Shown here: piece after piece, positions 8,888-19,182 of the stretch | Numbering within the stretch: the stretch's first letter is position 1 | Layout: every line of letters starts with the position of its first letter | DNA from: Veillonella magna DSM 19857 | Lineage (GTDB): Bacteria; Bacillota; Negativicutes; Veillonellales; Veillonellaceae | Direction of reading: 5' to 3' | Assembly (NCBI RefSeq): GCF_000428745.1 | Contig: NZ_AUAN01000004.1 | Coordinates: 81,397-145,396, forward strand | Length of the DNA: 64,000 nucleotides | Notes under the pieces: generated by a model | The model's database searches: none | What the model was told of the DNA's origin: nothing | The model's input: the letters and a program-made list of their open reading frames with translations, nothing else | Position numbers and translations under genes: made by a program

Positions 8888-11800
8888 TTATACTATGTTA
8901 CCTTGCACTATTTCTACGCTTTGAGGACCTAAAATTTCCTCTATTTTACGGCAAATACTTGTTCCCGGTGTAAAATAATAGGCTTTATCCACAGCCATAC
9001 GCTTGCGCTGGCGATGCAAATAAAATGCTACCGGCACCTCCCCATCGGCCGAGATAAGCAGGTCCTTTAATTTAGTGCTAGCTTCTGCTGTATCATAACC
9101 GGGGCGAATATGCAACACCACGCCTTTCGCCCGACTGTAGTCAATCTTCAAAGGAGCCACGGATTCAGCAATAATCTGTACGCCTTTTTCGTCAGCATCA
9201 ATACGCCCTTCAACGCGCACCGCCATGTCTACAGCCATACAATATTGATCCCGCCGATACACCTGCGGAAAGGTAACAATATCCGCCGTTCCCGAAAAAT
9301 CTTCTACTTGAATAATCGACATCACTTCATTGCGTCGCGTCATACGATCTACCTTATTGACAATGAGCCCGCCGACGGTAACCTTCGTTCCATCATAACG
9401 CTCTGCTTCTTCCCGCAAACGCCCCAATTCAAATAAACCTTTCATCTCTTCGGCAAATGCATTCAACGGATGACCGGTAATATAAAAACCGGTATAATCC
9501 TTCTCATCACGCAGTTTTTCCTCTTCGGATAAATCTTCCAACACCGGCGCCGTAATCTCTTCTACCGCCGTCTCTTCTCCAAACAGACTAACCGCACCGC
9601 GCGCATTTTCCTTTTGCAAGCGCTGCCCCATGCTTTGCGCACGTTCATGAATAGCTAATAGTTGATTCCTATTTTCCCGAAAGCTGTCCATAGCACCACA
9701 GCGAATTAAACTTTCCAACAGCTTACGATTCACCACTCTGGCTTCCACCCGTTTGCAAAAATCAACTAAGGATGTATACACTCCACCCTTACGTCGCTCC
9801 GCAATAAGCGCTTCAATAGCATTTTCTCCGACGTGTTTAATACCGCCCAAACCAAATCGTATCGCATTATTTTGTACGGCAAATGTGCGTTCACTATAAT
9901 TAATGTCCGGCCCCAACACAGACACACCATGCTTTTTGCATTCATTAATATAAAAAGAAATTTTATCACCGTTGGACATAAAGCTAGACATAGTAGCCGC
10001 CATAAATTCCGGGAAATAATGCGCCTTCAAGTAGGCCGTTTGATACGCAATATACGCATACGCCGCACTATGCGATTTATTAAAGCCATAACCGGCAAAG
10101 TACACCAGCAAATCAAATACTTCATTGGCAATATCTTCATCAATCTGATTTTTGATAGCGCCTTCAATAAAGGACTCACGTTGCGCTTTTAAGACGGCTT
10201 CCTTCTTCTTCCCCATAGCACGACGCATCAAATCCGCTTGTCCCAGCGAAAAGCCGCCCATGGCCGACGCAATCTGCATAACTTGTTCCTGATACAAAAT
10301 AACACCGAAAGTATCTTTTAAGATGGGTTCCAACAAAGGATGAAGATAGGTAACTTCCTTCTCACCGTGACGGCGTTTAATAAAATCCTCTACCATACCG
10401 CTTCCCAACGGTCCGGGTCGATACAGCGCTACCAAAGGAATTAAATCTTCAAAATGTGTCGGTCGTAAGTCCATAACCAGTTTTGTAATCCCTTCCGACT
10501 CCAGCTGGAACACGCCGGCTGTTTCACCGCGACGAAGCATAGCACAGGCAGCCTCATCATCTAAAGGAATTGCATTCAAATCAATACTTTCTCCGCGGTT
10601 AGCCTTGATAAGCTCCAATGCATCGTTCATTACCGTCAAGGTGCGCAAACCCAAAAAGTCCATCTTCAATAGACCCAGCTCTTCTACATTATCCTTGTCG
10701 TATTGAGTAACAACACCATCTTCACCGGAATTTTGTACCGGTACATGATCATCCAAGGGATCAGCAGAAATTACCACCCCTGCCGCATGCGTGGAGGAGT
10801 TCCTGGCAATTCCTTCTAGTTTTAGCCCCAAGTCGAATAATTCCTTAACCGCCGGATTAGTCGCATATAACTCTTTCAATTCTTTGCCTGCCAACGCTTT
10901 GGTTAAGGTAATCCCCAACTCATTAGGTATCATCTTGGCAATGCGATTCACTTCCGCCAATGGCATATCTATAACGCGACCAACATCACGAATGACTGCA
11001 CGAGCCGCTTCCGTTCCAAAAGTTATAATCTGTGCCACCCGCGCTTGCCCATATCTGCGCGTTACATACTCGATAGCTTTGCCTCGCTTTTCATAGCAAA
11101 AATCGATATCAATATCAGGCATACTTACGCGTTCCGGATTTAAAAATCGTTCAAAGAGAAGGTCATACTTTAATGGGTCGAGTCCGGTAATTCCCAATAA
11201 ATATGCCACTACCGAACCGGCCGCACTGCCACGCCCCGGGCCAACAAGAATATCATGTTCCCGCGCATATCGCACATAGTCCCATACAATGAGAAAGTAA
11301 TCGTCAAAGCCCATCTTACCAATAACGCCTAACTCGTAATCAAGACGCTTAGCCACCTCCGGCGTCATCGTACCGTACAAGCGCGGCACCTCGGCTTCAC
11401 ATATCTTTCGCAAATACGTGGCCGCCGTTTCCCCTTCCGGCACATCAAAGTGGGGCAAATGATGCTCATCAAAATTAAATTCTACATTACATCGCTCCGC
11501 AATAGCCAGTGTATTATCCAAGGCCTCCGGTACATGGCTAAAGAGGGCTGCCATTTCATCGCCACTCTTTAAATAAAATTCATCATTAGGAAATTTCAAA
11601 CGATTTTCCTCATCCCGTTTACGCCCGGTGGCAATGCAAACCTTTATATCCTGTGCTTCCGCATCTTCCTTCAATACGTAATGAAAATCATTGGAGCATA
11701 CCAATCCTACGCCGTATTCCTTAGCCAATGCAATCAACGCCTCTTGTGCCCTCAGCTCTTCCGGCAAGCCGTGATTTTGAATTTCCAAAAAGAAATTATT

Positions 11801-12310
11801 CTTACCATAGGTTTCGATATACCATTCCAAGGTACGCCTAGCCCCTTCCGGGTTATCCTGCAAAATCATTTGCGGGATTTCCCCTTGAATACAGGCACTG
11901 AGAGCTATAATCCCATTCTTGTAGGTACGTAGCAACTCATGATCCGCCCGTGGCTTGTAAAAAAATCCTTCCGTAGATGCTTTCGATACGATTTTTACGA
12001 TATTGCGGTAGCCTTCCATCGTTTCCGCCAACAAAATTAAATGCTTCAATCGATCTCGCTTAGCTCCGCTTTCCGGTCGATCGAATCGGCTGCCGGATGT
12101 CACATATACCTCGCAGCCGATAATCGGTTTAATCCCCGCCTTCTTTGCCTCTTTATAAAAATAAACGGCACCGTACATATTCCCGTGATCCGTTACGGCC
12201 AATGCCGGCATCTCAAGCTCCTTAGCCCTCGCCACTAACTCCGGCAATCGGCTGATACCGTCAGTTAAACTATATTCCGTATGTCCGTGTAAATGTACAA
12301 ACGGTCGCAT
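8888..12310 (-). CDS. dnaE: DNA polymerase III alpha subunit DnaE
   Basis: An 1140-residue replicative polymerase of the DnaE1 length class. The PHP domain opens the protein (HLHGHTEYSLTDGIS, residues 6-20). The polymerase active site carries the acidic motif MPDIDIDFCYEKR near residue 400, preceded by the GPGRGSAAGS loop. A helix-hairpin-helix segment follows, and the C-terminal OB-fold (VTVGGLIVNKVDRMTRR, FSGTADIVTFP) is present near residues 995-1050. Start ATG 12310 has a GAGGAGGG site. Bacillota often also encode PolC; that gene is not in this window. It is upstream of pyk, possibly cotranscribed. Confidence 0.96.
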   Translation of the reverse strand: MRPFVHLHGHTEYSLTDGISRLPELVARAKELEMPALAVTDHGNMYGAVYFYKEAKKAGIKPIIGCEVYVTSGSRFDRPESGAKRDRLKHLILLAETMEGYRNIVKIVSKASTEGFFYKPRADHELLRTYKNGIIALSACIQGEIPQMILQDNPEGARRTLEWYIETYGKNNFFLEIQNHGLPEELRAQEALIALAKEYGVGLVCSNDFHYVLKEDAEAQDIKVCIATGRKRDEENRLKFPNDEFYLKSGDEMAALFSHVPEALDNTLAIAERCNVEFNFDEHHLPHFDVPEGETAATYLRKICEAEVPRLYGTMTPEVAKRLDYELGVIGKMGFDDYFLIVWDYVRYAREHDILVGPGRGSAAGSVVAYLLGITGLDPLKYDLLFERFLNPERVSMPDIDIDFCYEKRGKAIEYVTRRYGQARVAQIITFGTEAARAVIRDVGRVIDMPLAEVNRIAKMIPNELGITLTKALAGKELKELYATNPAVKELFDLGLKLEGIARNSSTHAAGVVISADPLDDHVPVQNSGEDGVVTQYDKDNVEELGLLKMDFLGLRTLTVMNDALELIKANRGESIDLNAIPLDDEAACAMLRRGETAGVFQLESEGITKLVMDLRPTHFEDLIPLVALYRPGPLGSGMVEDFIKRRHGEKEVTYLHPLLEPILKDTFGVILYQEQVMQIASAMGGFSLGQADLMRRAMGKKKEAVLKAQRESFIEGAIKNQIDEDIANEVFDLLVYFAGYGFNKSHSAAYAYIAYQTAYLKAHYFPEFMAATMSSFMSNGDKISFYINECKKHGVSVLGPDINYSERTFAVQNNAIRFGLGGIKHVGENAIEALIAERRKGGVYTSLVDFCKRVEARVVNRKLLESLIRCGAMDSFRENRNQLLAIHERAQSMGQRLQKENARGAVSLFGEETAVEEITAPVLEDLSEEEKLRDEKDYTGFYITGHPLNAFAEEMKGLFELGRLREEAERYDGTKVTVGGLIVNKVDRMTRRNEVMSIIQVEDFSGTADIVTFPQVYRRDQYCMAVDMAVRVEGRIDADEKGVQIIAESVAPLKIDYSRAKGVVLHIRPGYDTAEASTKLKDLLISADGEVPVAFYLHRQRKRMAVDKAYYFTPGTSICRKIEEILGPQSVEIVQGNIV

Positions 12311-12390
12311 GACATCCCTCCTCGATTCAAACTATTCGTTCTTTATTGTTTTTATCTTTTTCTAATCTATCCGTAAACAATCTATTTTTA

Positions 12391-13158
12391 TTATAGCATA
12401 GGCTTGTTTCTAAAATAGTCATTAAGCGCTTTCTTTAGCATAGGCCACTGCGGCAACTCATGCGCCACCAATGCATGAAAGGCCGGTGAGTGATCGGCCC
12501 TCAGTAAATGTGCTGCTTCATGGACCATTACATAATAAATATATTCGTGCGGTCCTTCCAGTAATCGCGTATTCATGGTAATCCAGGGTCGCGACGGCAT
12601 ACATGAACCCCAGCGACTTTTCATTCGACGCATACGCAGTTCCGGCACCGGCCCTTTGTATCCCTGTTGCCGCATCGCTTCCAACACCGTCATAAGCAAC
12701 GGCGGAAAAGTCTTCTTTCCCAACTCACGCCAAAAACGCTCCAATATTCGTCGCCGATGTACCTCGTCGGCATCAGCCACAACATACAACCATACCTCAC
12801 CGCTTGCCGTATCGTAATAGTATCCTTCTTCTTTCGGCGCCGATACCCATTGAATCCGTAAAGTTACCGATGTGCCCAATACAGTAAAAATATCTCCGTT
12901 CCTGTATCGAAACGGATCCGGTCGTTTTATTGCCGCCATAGCCAGCTGCGCACGAGCGCGCCGAATAAAATCGGCTTCTGTAATTACAAAAGCCTCAATG
13001 CGATGTAGCGGTACCCGCGGCGCTGCCGACACCTTCACCGTTCCGTCTTTTACTACGCGCAAATTAATGCGCTTCACTGCTTTTCTTGTCAATTCAAACG
13101 TTAACTGTTCATCGTTAATACGTACCGTATGCGATGTCACAACTCCTGTACGCTTCAT
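12391..13158 (-). CDS. YgjP-family (DUF45/WLM-like) zinc metallohydrolase
   Basis: A 255-residue protein with the YgjP layout: an N-terminal beta-rich region (RKAVKRINLRVVKDGTVKVS), then RRMKSRWGSC, TMNTRLLEGP and the zincin motif HEAAHLLRADHSPAFH near residues 215-230, where both histidines and the glutamate of HExxH plus a third downstream His are present. Homologues are predicted metal-dependent hydrolases or proteases, and some sit beside restriction genes, but no such neighbour is seen here. The start is ATG 13158 with GAGAGG at eight bases; a GTG three codons upstream is possible. The specific substrate is unknown. Confidence 0.85.
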   Translation of the reverse strand: MKRTGVVTSHTVRINDEQLTFELTRKAVKRINLRVVKDGTVKVSAAPRVPLHRIEAFVITEADFIRRARAQLAMAAIKRPDPFRYRNGDIFTVLGTSVTLRIQWVSAPKEEGYYYDTASGEVWLYVVADADEVHRRRILERFWRELGKKTFPPLLMTVLEAMRQQGYKGPVPELRMRRMKSRWGSCMPSRPWITMNTRLLEGPHEYIYYVMVHEAAHLLRADHSPAFHALVAHELPQWPMLKKALNDYFRNKPML

Positions 13159-13314
13159 CAAATTCACCTCTCATCCTCGCTCTAAATCGGAGCCATTACT
13201 TAGCACACTGAACATAATCTCATCAACTAACATGCCAATGTCATCTTGTCAATACCCTATTTCTTATCCGCTCCTTTGTATTATATGGATTATGTCTTTA
13301 ACTATCTATAGCAC

Positions 13315-13354
13315 AAAGTGCGCACCAAGGGAGTCTATTCCCTTAGTGCGCACT
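13315..13354 (-). terminator. Strong hairpin downstream of typA
   Basis: 11-bp outer arms (AAAGTGCGCAC / GTGCGCACTTT) and 6-bp inner arms (AAGGGA / TCCCTT) are separated by one mismatch, with a 6-nt loop. It lies about 55 bases past the typA stop. The following T-tract is short (TTTG), so it may be a weak terminator or a 3'-end stabilising hairpin. Confidence 0.6.
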
Positions 13355-13411
13355 TTACATTCGCCATCATACCAAGAGCCTTTTTCAACTCCTGCCATCA
13401 TGTTCTTTTTA

Positions 13412-15223
13412 TCAGCGACCGGATTTAGCAGCCTTAGCACGAGCAGCACGATCAAGGATGGTCTTGCGCATGCGAATACTCTTCGGCGTAACTTCTACGA
13501 GTTCATCATCGTTAATCCATTCCAATGCCTGTTCCAAGCTGAAGATACGCGGCGGTACCAAGCGAACAGCTTCATCGGAGGAGCTGGAACGCATATTGGT
13601 AACGTGTTTCTTCTTACATGGATTCACATCCATATCCATTTCGCGCGCATTTTCACCAATGATGCGACCGGTATATACCGGTTCATTCGGTCCCACGAAG
13701 AGAGTACCGCGATCCTGTACAGAGTTCAAGCCATACGGTGTTGTTTCACCATCTTCAAAGGCTACCAAAGCACCCCGCGTACGACCCGGGATTTCACCTT
13801 TGAACGGTGCATAACCATGGAATACATGGTTCATGATACCGTTACCTTTGGTGCTGGTCAAGAACTGTGCGCGGAAACCGATAAGGCCGCGCGCCGGAAT
13901 AATAAATTCCATGCGAAGATAACCGGCCAATTCATTCATATTAATTAATTCAGCCTTGCGTGCACCGAGGTTTTCCATAACCGTTCCCATAAATTCCTGC
14001 GGTACATCAATAGTCAAGTGTTCCAATGGTTCGCACAACTGATCGTTGATGCGTTTATAAATTACACGCGGCTTCCCTACCTGTAATTCATAACCTTCGC
14101 GACGCATAGTTTCGATGAGTACAGCCAAGTGAAGCTCACCACGACCGGATACTTTGAAAGCATCCGGAGATTCGGTTTCTTCTACTTTCATAGATACATT
14201 CGTCTGTACTTCTTTAAACAAACGATCGCGTAAGTGACGGCTGGTTACAAATTCCCCTTCGCGACCGGCAAAAGGCGAGTTATTGACGGAGAACACCATG
14301 GACAATGTCGGTTCATCAATGGAGATTGACGGCAATGCTTCCGGATTTTCTACGTCCGCTACCGTTTCACCGATGTTAATATCTTCAATGCCAATGAATG
14401 CAATAATGTCGCCCATAGCTGCTTCATCGGTTTCTACACGATTTAATCCATTATACGTGTATACACGACCGATTTTAGCTTTTCGTGTACTTTCACCGTT
14501 CATGATAGCTACCTGCTGGCCGGTTTTCATGCGACCGCGCACAATACGACCAACAGCAATTTTACCTACATAATCATCATAGTCAAGAGTCGTTACCATG
14601 AATTGCAATGGGCCGTCGATATCACCGCTCGGCGCCGGAATTTCTTTAATCAATACCTGGAAGAGCGGATCCATATTCTTGCCTTCGTCATCCATGCTGA
14701 GTTTGGCAATACCGTCACGAGCGGATGCATAAACTACCGGGAAGTCGAGCTGATCATCATCGGCATCGAGTTCCATGAAAAGTTCCAATACTTCATCTTC
14801 CACTTCCTTAACACGCTGGTCGGGACGGTCGATTTTATTAATAACTACGATAGGCTTTAATTTCTGTTCCAATGCTTTGCGCAATACATATTTTGTCTGC
14901 GGCATCGGACCTTCAAATGCATCAACCAAAAGCAGTACGCCGTCAACCATGTTGAGTACACGTTCTACTTCACCGCCGAAATCGGCATGGCCCGGGGTAT
15001 CAACGATGTTGATTTTTACATCGTTGTGCATAACTGCCGTGTTCTTGGAAAGAATGGTAATCCCTCTTTCACGTTCCAAGTCATTAGAGTCCATAACGCG
15101 TTCCGCAACCTTTTCGTTTTCACGGAAAATATGGCTCTGTTTTAACAGCGCATCCACCAAAGTTGTTTTACCATGGTCAACGTGCGCGATAATTGCTACA
15201 TTACGAAGATTTTCGCGAATCAT
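13412..15223 (-). CDS. typA: Translational GTPase TypA/BipA
   Basis: A 603-residue ribosome-associated GTPase that acts in 50S biogenesis at low temperature and in stress. The G1 motif is [10 protein letters not shown] (residues 13-22). RGITILSKN gives the switch I/G2 region, [12 protein letters not shown] is G3 and NKIDRP is G4. EF-G-like domains III and V and the C-terminal BipA-specific domain (KPRVIYK onward; PTPRNIR equivalents diverge) follow. Length is normal. The start ATG has an AAGGAGG site eight bases upstream. It appears monocistronic, with a 186-base gap to the cupin gene upstream. Confidence 0.96.
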   Translation of the reverse strand: MIRENLRNVAIIAHVDHGKTTLVDALLKQSHIFRENEKVAERVMDSNDLERERGITILSKNTAVMHNDVKINIVDTPGHADFGGEVERVLNMVDGVLLLVDAFEGPMPQTKYVLRKALEQKLKPIVVINKIDRPDQRVKEVEDEVLELFMELDADDDQLDFPVVYASARDGIAKLSMDDEGKNMDPLFQVLIKEIPAPSGDIDGPLQFMVTTLDYDDYVGKIAVGRIVRGRMKTGQQVAIMNGESTRKAKIGRVYTYNGLNRVETDEAAMGDIIAFIGIEDINIGETVADVENPEALPSISIDEPTLSMVFSVNNSPFAGREGEFVTSRHLRDRLFKEVQTNVSMKVEETESPDAFKVSGRGELHLAVLIETMRREGYELQVGKPRVIYKRINDQLCEPLEHLTIDVPQEFMGTVMENLGARKAELINMNELAGYLRMEFIIPARGLIGFRAQFLTSTKGNGIMNHVFHGYAPFKGEIPGRTRGALVAFEDGETTPYGLNSVQDRGTLFVGPNEPVYTGRIIGENAREMDMDVNPCKKKHVTNMRSSSSDEAVRLVPPRIFSLEQALEWINDDELVEVTPKSIRMRKTILDRAARAKAAKSGR

Positions 15224-15409
15224 CAGTAATCCTCCTTAAGGCTATATTCCTTTTTGTTCTCTATTCCACGCTTATGCAATCTATACTTCATGTAAGATTT
15301 CAAGTGTTCAACGGTTTATTATACCACAAATTTTAGCATTTACTATAGAGGTAGCCTGTATGATATGTAGCTTTTTTGTCAAGTCATGTAGAAATCTAAC
15401 GCAATCGTA

Positions 15410-15853
15410 TCAGCAACTTTCCAAAAAGGCCTTAATATGCGGCTTAGCCATTAGTTCAGCCATTTGTGTATCATCCAATAATTTCACCTTATCACGATCT
15501 TTGTTTACCAAACATAGAAATCCTACATAATCTCCTTTATTGGCGCGAAATTGATGAATCGTATGGCTGGGGATCTCAATGAAGTCGCCTACCTTAACAT
15601 CTTTTATTTCATCCCCCAACAAACATTGTCCGTGCCCGCGGAAAATCATAACCATGTGCGTGTGCTCATGGTATTCCAAGGTTGAATATCCACCAGGCTT
15701 AACTTCAAAATAACGAAACTGGCAGGGAATATCAAAAGCTCCATCAAAAAGCACCTGTCTGGTTACATCCTTAAAAGGACTGCCGTCTGCTTTGTACACC
15801 AATGTGTCTACCCCGTCCCATGTATAGTTCTTTTCATCGAATTTACGCATCAT
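15410..15853 (-). CDS. Cupin-domain protein
   Basis: A 147-residue protein with one small cupin barrel. Metal-ligand motif 1 is YHEHTHMVMIFRGHG (about residues 60-75). Motif 2 is VGDFIEIPSHTIHQFRA (about 88-105), so both His clusters and the Glu/Gln positions for a divalent metal are visible. Such small cupins range from sugar isomerases to sensors and dioxygenase-like proteins, and nothing here selects a function. Start MMRKF: either of two adjacent ATGs works with the GAGGTG site. It has its own upstream gap. Confidence 0.75.
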   Translation of the reverse strand: MMRKFDEKNYTWDGVDTLVYKADGSPFKDVTRQVLFDGAFDIPCQFRYFEVKPGGYSTLEYHEHTHMVMIFRGHGQCLLGDEIKDVKVGDFIEIPSHTIHQFRANKGDYVGFLCLVNKDRDKVKLLDDTQMAELMAKPHIKAFLESC

Positions 15854-15906
15854 TGTACTTACACCTCTTTGCCTTCTACGGTATTCATAACATATCCATT
15901 ATTCAT

Positions 15907-15937
15907 AAAAAATACCCGTTGCTCACGCAACGGGTAT
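15907..15937 (-). terminator. Rho-independent terminator after the copZ-like gene
   Basis: Perfect 11-bp arms (ATACCCGTTGC / GCAACGGGTAT) with a 4-nt loop and a six-residue T-tract on the minus strand. It lies 57 bases downstream of the heavy-metal protein stop. Confidence 0.9.
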
Positions 15938-15993
15938 CTCCTTACGGTAACCGCTGTCGCCGTCTCTGCGACATTCAATTACAATCGTATTTT

Positions 15994-16299
15994 CTATTTG
16001 AACAAACCTTTCAGTTTGCCTACAATGCCTCCATGAGTATGCTTGGCTTTATTAATCTCGGTGACTTCAAAGCCCGTAGCATCAATAGCGGCAGCAATCT
16101 CATCGATCGTCACCTGATGAGCATCAAAGGATACTTTAACATCCTTACTCGTAAGATCTACATCTACCGAGTTAACGCCGGCCAAACCAAGCACTGCCGT
16201 CTTTACCGTATTTTCACAGTTAGAGCACATCATTCCCGGCACTTTAAGTACCTGCTGATGAATATGTCCCGAACTTTCACATCCACATTCTTTACACAT
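15994..16299 (-). CDS. Heavy-metal-associated (CopZ-like) domain protein
   Basis: A 101-residue cytosolic protein with one HMA fold. The metal motif is GMMCSNC (the usual GMxCxxC). An N-terminal extension, MCKECGCESSGHIHQQ, adds more Cys and His, and a basic C-terminal tail (GKLKGLFK) follows. HMA proteins of this size carry Cu(I) or other soft metals to P-type ATPases, but no such ATPase lies next to it. Start ATG 16299 has a GAGGAGG site seven bases upstream. It lies 24 bases after tatA and may be cotranscribed with it. Confidence 0.82.
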   Translation of the reverse strand: MCKECGCESSGHIHQQVLKVPGMMCSNCENTVKTAVLGLAGVNSVDVDLTSKDVKVSFDAHQVTIDEIAAAIDATGFEVTEINKAKHTHGGIVGKLKGLFK

Positions 16300-16323
16300 A
16301 GCCAAACCTCCTCTATGCTTTTG

Positions 16324-16575
16324 TTACGCTTCCTTGGACGAATCCGATACTTCTTTATGACGCTTATCATTTTTAGCGCCTGCTTCCACGTCAATCGTTT
16401 CCGCCGCATCGACTGCCTTAGGCTCTTCTTTTTTCTTCTCGCCGCCCATGGCACCTTTGAACTCATTGATACTCTTACCGATCGCCTTCCCGACCTCCGG
16501 CAATTTACCCGGTCCAAATACCACGAGAGCAATCACCAATACCAAAATTAACTCTTGTGTACCGAAATTGAACAT
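16324..16575 (-). CDS. tatA: Sec-independent translocase subunit TatA
   Basis: An 83-residue protein with the TatA layout: a short N-terminal transmembrane helix (ELILVLVIALVVFGPGKLPEV, residues about 8-27), the FGPGKLPE hinge, an amphipathic helix (GKAIGKSINEFKGAM) and a charged, disordered C-terminal tail. TatA forms the pore for folded proteins in the Tat pathway together with TatC, which is not in this window. Start ATG 16575 follows GGGGTG by six bases; the in-frame GTG three codons upstream overlaps the Shine-Dalgarno and is less likely. Confidence 0.9.
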   Translation of the reverse strand: MFNFGTQELILVLVIALVVFGPGKLPEVGKAIGKSINEFKGAMGGEKKKEEPKAVDAAETIDVEAGAKNDKRHKEVSDSSKEA

Positions 16576-16644
16576 ATATATCACCCCATATAGTTAACAA
16601 AGGACACTATATATGTATAGTGTATCACGATTACTTCCAAAATA

Positions 16645-17397
16645 CTAGTTGCCCGCCGAAGCAGCCTCATCCACGTACCACTCCACGGTATCTTGCGTCA
16701 ATACCGCTCCGGGCAATACACGACCGATTCGATCCTGCCACGATTCGTCCGCATAGTCGCGTCGTTGCCGGAAGACGCGAGCCAGTGCCGCTGCCTTTGA
16801 ATCTCCTACAACCGTAAACCACACATGCTTTGCCGATGTCAACAGCGGGAAGGTCATCGTCACCCGATTCCATACTTTGCCATCCTTAACAGCAACCACT
16901 ATATGATCCTGTTCTTGCAGCACCGATGATTTAGGAAACAGGGATGCCGTATGCCCATCGTCACCAAGACCCAACAAGACTAAATCCAGTTCCATTTTTT
17001 CGCAAGCATTCAATACCGTGCGTACTTCCTTTTCATAAGCAGCGGCTGCTTCTTCCACAGTGCCGTTATTGGTCGGTACCGGGTAAAAGTGACAAGAACA
17101 TCCCAAGTTACCAAAGAGACGTTCCTTAGCACGATGGAAATTATTATCCGGATCACTATGCGGTACAAACCGTTCATCAACCCATAAGAAATAAATATTT
17201 TCCCAATCTACTTTCTTTCGGTATTCCTCGGTATTCAACAATTCGAACAACGCATTCGGCGTCGTACCGCCGGAAATTGCCACTACACATGTTTCCGTTT
17301 GCTTAATGCACTCTGTTGTAAACGCTACAAACGCATCGGCTACCGCCTTAGCTACGTCCTCTGCCGTAGCATAGCGGTGAATCAAATCTTCCGCCAT
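16645..17397 (-). CDS. pgl: 6-phosphogluconolactonase
   Basis: A 250-residue enzyme of the DevB/Pgl type that hydrolyses 6-phosphogluconolactone, step 2 of the oxidative pentose-phosphate pathway. Family motifs are AISGGTTPN (about residues 43-51), FLWVDERFVPHSDPDNNF and LLGLGDDGHTASLFP (about 145-160). The gene overlaps the end of zwf by 16 bases, so the two are translated from one mRNA and probably coupled. No 6-phosphogluconate dehydrogenase is visible nearby. Confidence 0.94.
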   Translation of the reverse strand: MAEDLIHRYATAEDVAKAVADAFVAFTTECIKQTETCVVAISGGTTPNALFELLNTEEYRKKVDWENIYFLWVDERFVPHSDPDNNFHRAKERLFGNLGCSCHFYPVPTNNGTVEEAAAAYEKEVRTVLNACEKMELDLVLLGLGDDGHTASLFPKSSVLQEQDHIVVAVKDGKVWNRVTMTFPLLTSAKHVWFTVVGDSKAAALARVFRQRRDYADESWQDRIGRVLPGAVLTQDTVEWYVDEAASAGN

Positions 17398-18920
17398 TGC
17401 AACGTGCCTCCCTCCAGAATTTCGTTGGCTTCCTTCGGTCCTTGACTAAAGGCCGGGTAAAAGCACAACGGTACCACGTCAAGATTATCTTCCCATGCAC
17501 GCAACAACGGCATAAAAAGTTTCCAGGATGCTTCCACCGTATCGTTGCGAACAAACAATGTTTGATCACCTAAGAGGCCATCTAAAATCAAGCGCTCATA
17601 GGCATCGGGAATGTCCTCACCATGCATAAAATCACTATACGAAAAATTCATATCCAATGTATTAACGCACAATTTCGAGCCCGGTGATTTTACTTCCAGC
17701 GATAAGCCCATTCCCTCATGAGGCTGCATGCGCAACAATAACACATTCTGCGAAAAATCTTTAGGCCTGATAGGCTTGAAAATAGAATGGGGTATAGGTC
17801 GGAAGGTAATAGCTATCTCACTGGACTTACGCGGCAATCGCTTACCGGTACGCATGTAAAACGGCACACCGCGCCAACGCCAATTATCGATAAATAACTT
17901 GAGTGCTACATATGTTTCCGTATTGGATTTCGGATTGACACCGTCCTCCTTGCGATACCCCGGTGCCGGTCGCTCCGGATCTACGGATTCCACATATTGC
18001 CCCCGTACGGCAATAGTTGCTAAGTCTTGCCCGCGCAACGGACGTATAGACGAAATCAGTTTCGCAATCTCATCGCGATAGGCATCGGCTTCAAATACCG
18101 CCGGTGGCTCCATGGCAATAAGAGACAACATCTGAATCATATGGTTTTGGAACATGTCGCGCAACGCTCCGGCATTGTCGTAGTACCCGGCGCGTTTCTC
18201 TACGCCCAACTCTTCAGCTACCGTAATTTCCACCTTTTCAATATACGTATGATTCCACAACGGTTCGAAAATCGCATTGGCAAAGCGCAACATCAAAATA
18301 TTTTGAACGGTTTCCTTCCCCATATAATGATCAATACGATAAATCTGTGACTCTTTAATATATTTTTTCAATGCCCGGTCTAACTCGACAGCACTTTCTA
18401 AATCATGACCAAACGGTTTTTCAATGATAACACGAGCCCACGATTTTTCTTCTGCAAGCATACCGTGTTCAGCCAGGCCACGTACAATAGGCTCAAACAT
18501 AGTCGGCGGCATGGCCAAATAGAAAAGGGCATTTCCCTCTGTACCATGAACCTCGCTTACACGAACCAATTCTGCTTGTAACCGTTCAAAGGTATCCGGC
18601 TCCGTATACTGCCCGGCTACGTAGGAAAAGCGTGCCAAAAACGATGCATCTTGTTCCGTCGGCGTAGCATCACCGATTACAGCTTGCTGCACCTCACGGC
18701 GAAACTCCTCATGAGACATTTCCGTACGAGCCACGCCGATTACTGCAAAGCCGTCCGGTAACAATCCGCGACGAAACAACGCATACACAGCAGGTAATAA
18801 TTTTCGTTTTGTCAAATCACCGGAGGCTCCAAAGATAACCATGGCTCCGGCGCCCGGTGCTGATTCGATACACAGCTGTTCCCGGCAATTATATGAAACT
18901 GTCATAGGTTTTGCACTCAT
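17382..18920 (-). CDS. zwf: Glucose-6-phosphate 1-dehydrogenase
   Basis: A 512-residue enzyme, the first step of the oxidative pentose-phosphate pathway and a source of NADPH. The dinucleotide-binding motif is GASGDLTKRKL (residues 31-41), EKPFGHDL lies at 167-174 and the active-site signature RIDHYMGKE at 195-203. The N-terminal 25 residues before the Rossmann strand are somewhat longer than usual. Length otherwise matches the family. It heads a two-gene operon with pgl. A good promoter lies upstream at 18955-18983, with a palindrome just behind it. Confidence 0.96.
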   Translation of the reverse strand: MSAKPMTVSYNCREQLCIESAPGAGAMVIFGASGDLTKRKLLPAVYALFRRGLLPDGFAVIGVARTEMSHEEFRREVQQAVIGDATPTEQDASFLARFSYVAGQYTEPDTFERLQAELVRVSEVHGTEGNALFYLAMPPTMFEPIVRGLAEHGMLAEEKSWARVIIEKPFGHDLESAVELDRALKKYIKESQIYRIDHYMGKETVQNILMLRFANAIFEPLWNHTYIEKVEITVAEELGVEKRAGYYDNAGALRDMFQNHMIQMLSLIAMEPPAVFEADAYRDEIAKLISSIRPLRGQDLATIAVRGQYVESVDPERPAPGYRKEDGVNPKSNTETYVALKLFIDNWRWRGVPFYMRTGKRLPRKSSEIAITFRPIPHSIFKPIRPKDFSQNVLLLRMQPHEGMGLSLEVKSPGSKLCVNTLDMNFSYSDFMHGEDIPDAYERLILDGLLGDQTLFVRNDTVEASWKLFMPLLRAWEDNLDVVPLCFYPAFSQGPKEANEILEGGTLQWRKI

Positions 18921-18954
18921 AGCAGTTGCTCCTCTTCTTTCTGATTATATGCCT

Positions 18955-18983
18955 ACTCTAGCACAAAATCACGATAACTGCAA
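18955..18983 (-). promoter_or_regulatory. Promoter of zwf-pgl
   Basis: Minus strand TTGCAG (18983-18978), 17-bp spacer, TAGAGT (18960-18955), about 27 bases before the predicted transcription start region's gene. It matches the vegetative consensus in 4/6 and 4/6 positions. Confidence 0.6.
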
Positions 18984-18997
18984 TAATGGGTATCACT

Positions 18998-19019
18998 TAC
19001 GGCCGTCCATACGGCCGTA
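18998..19019. promoter_or_regulatory. Palindrome upstream of the zwf promoter
   Basis: TACGGCCGT and ACGGCCGTA (9-bp perfect arms) are separated by 4 bases, 15 bases upstream of the zwf -35 element. Its position suits an activator or repressor site; the binding protein is unknown. It could instead be a remnant of a terminator of unknown origin. Confidence 0.4.
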
Positions 19020-19092
19020 TCTTGAAATACCAACTGCCCACCGGTCTATTCAAGACTTTTTCCGATGAAGTTTATGCCATTAATATATAAAC

Positions 19093-19124
19093 AACCGCTC
19101 CGACTCATTATGAGTCGGAGCGGT
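19093..19124 (-). terminator. Terminator after cstA
   Basis: Arms of about 14 bp (AACCGCTCCGACTC / GAGTCGGAGCGGTT) with a short AT loop. On the minus strand the stem is followed by a T-rich stretch (TGTTTATATATT). It lies about 60 bases downstream of the cstA stop. Confidence 0.75.
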
Positions 19125-19182
19125 TATGTATCTAACTATCATGTAAACAATGTATCAAACCGAGTAGGAGCTACCAAAACTT

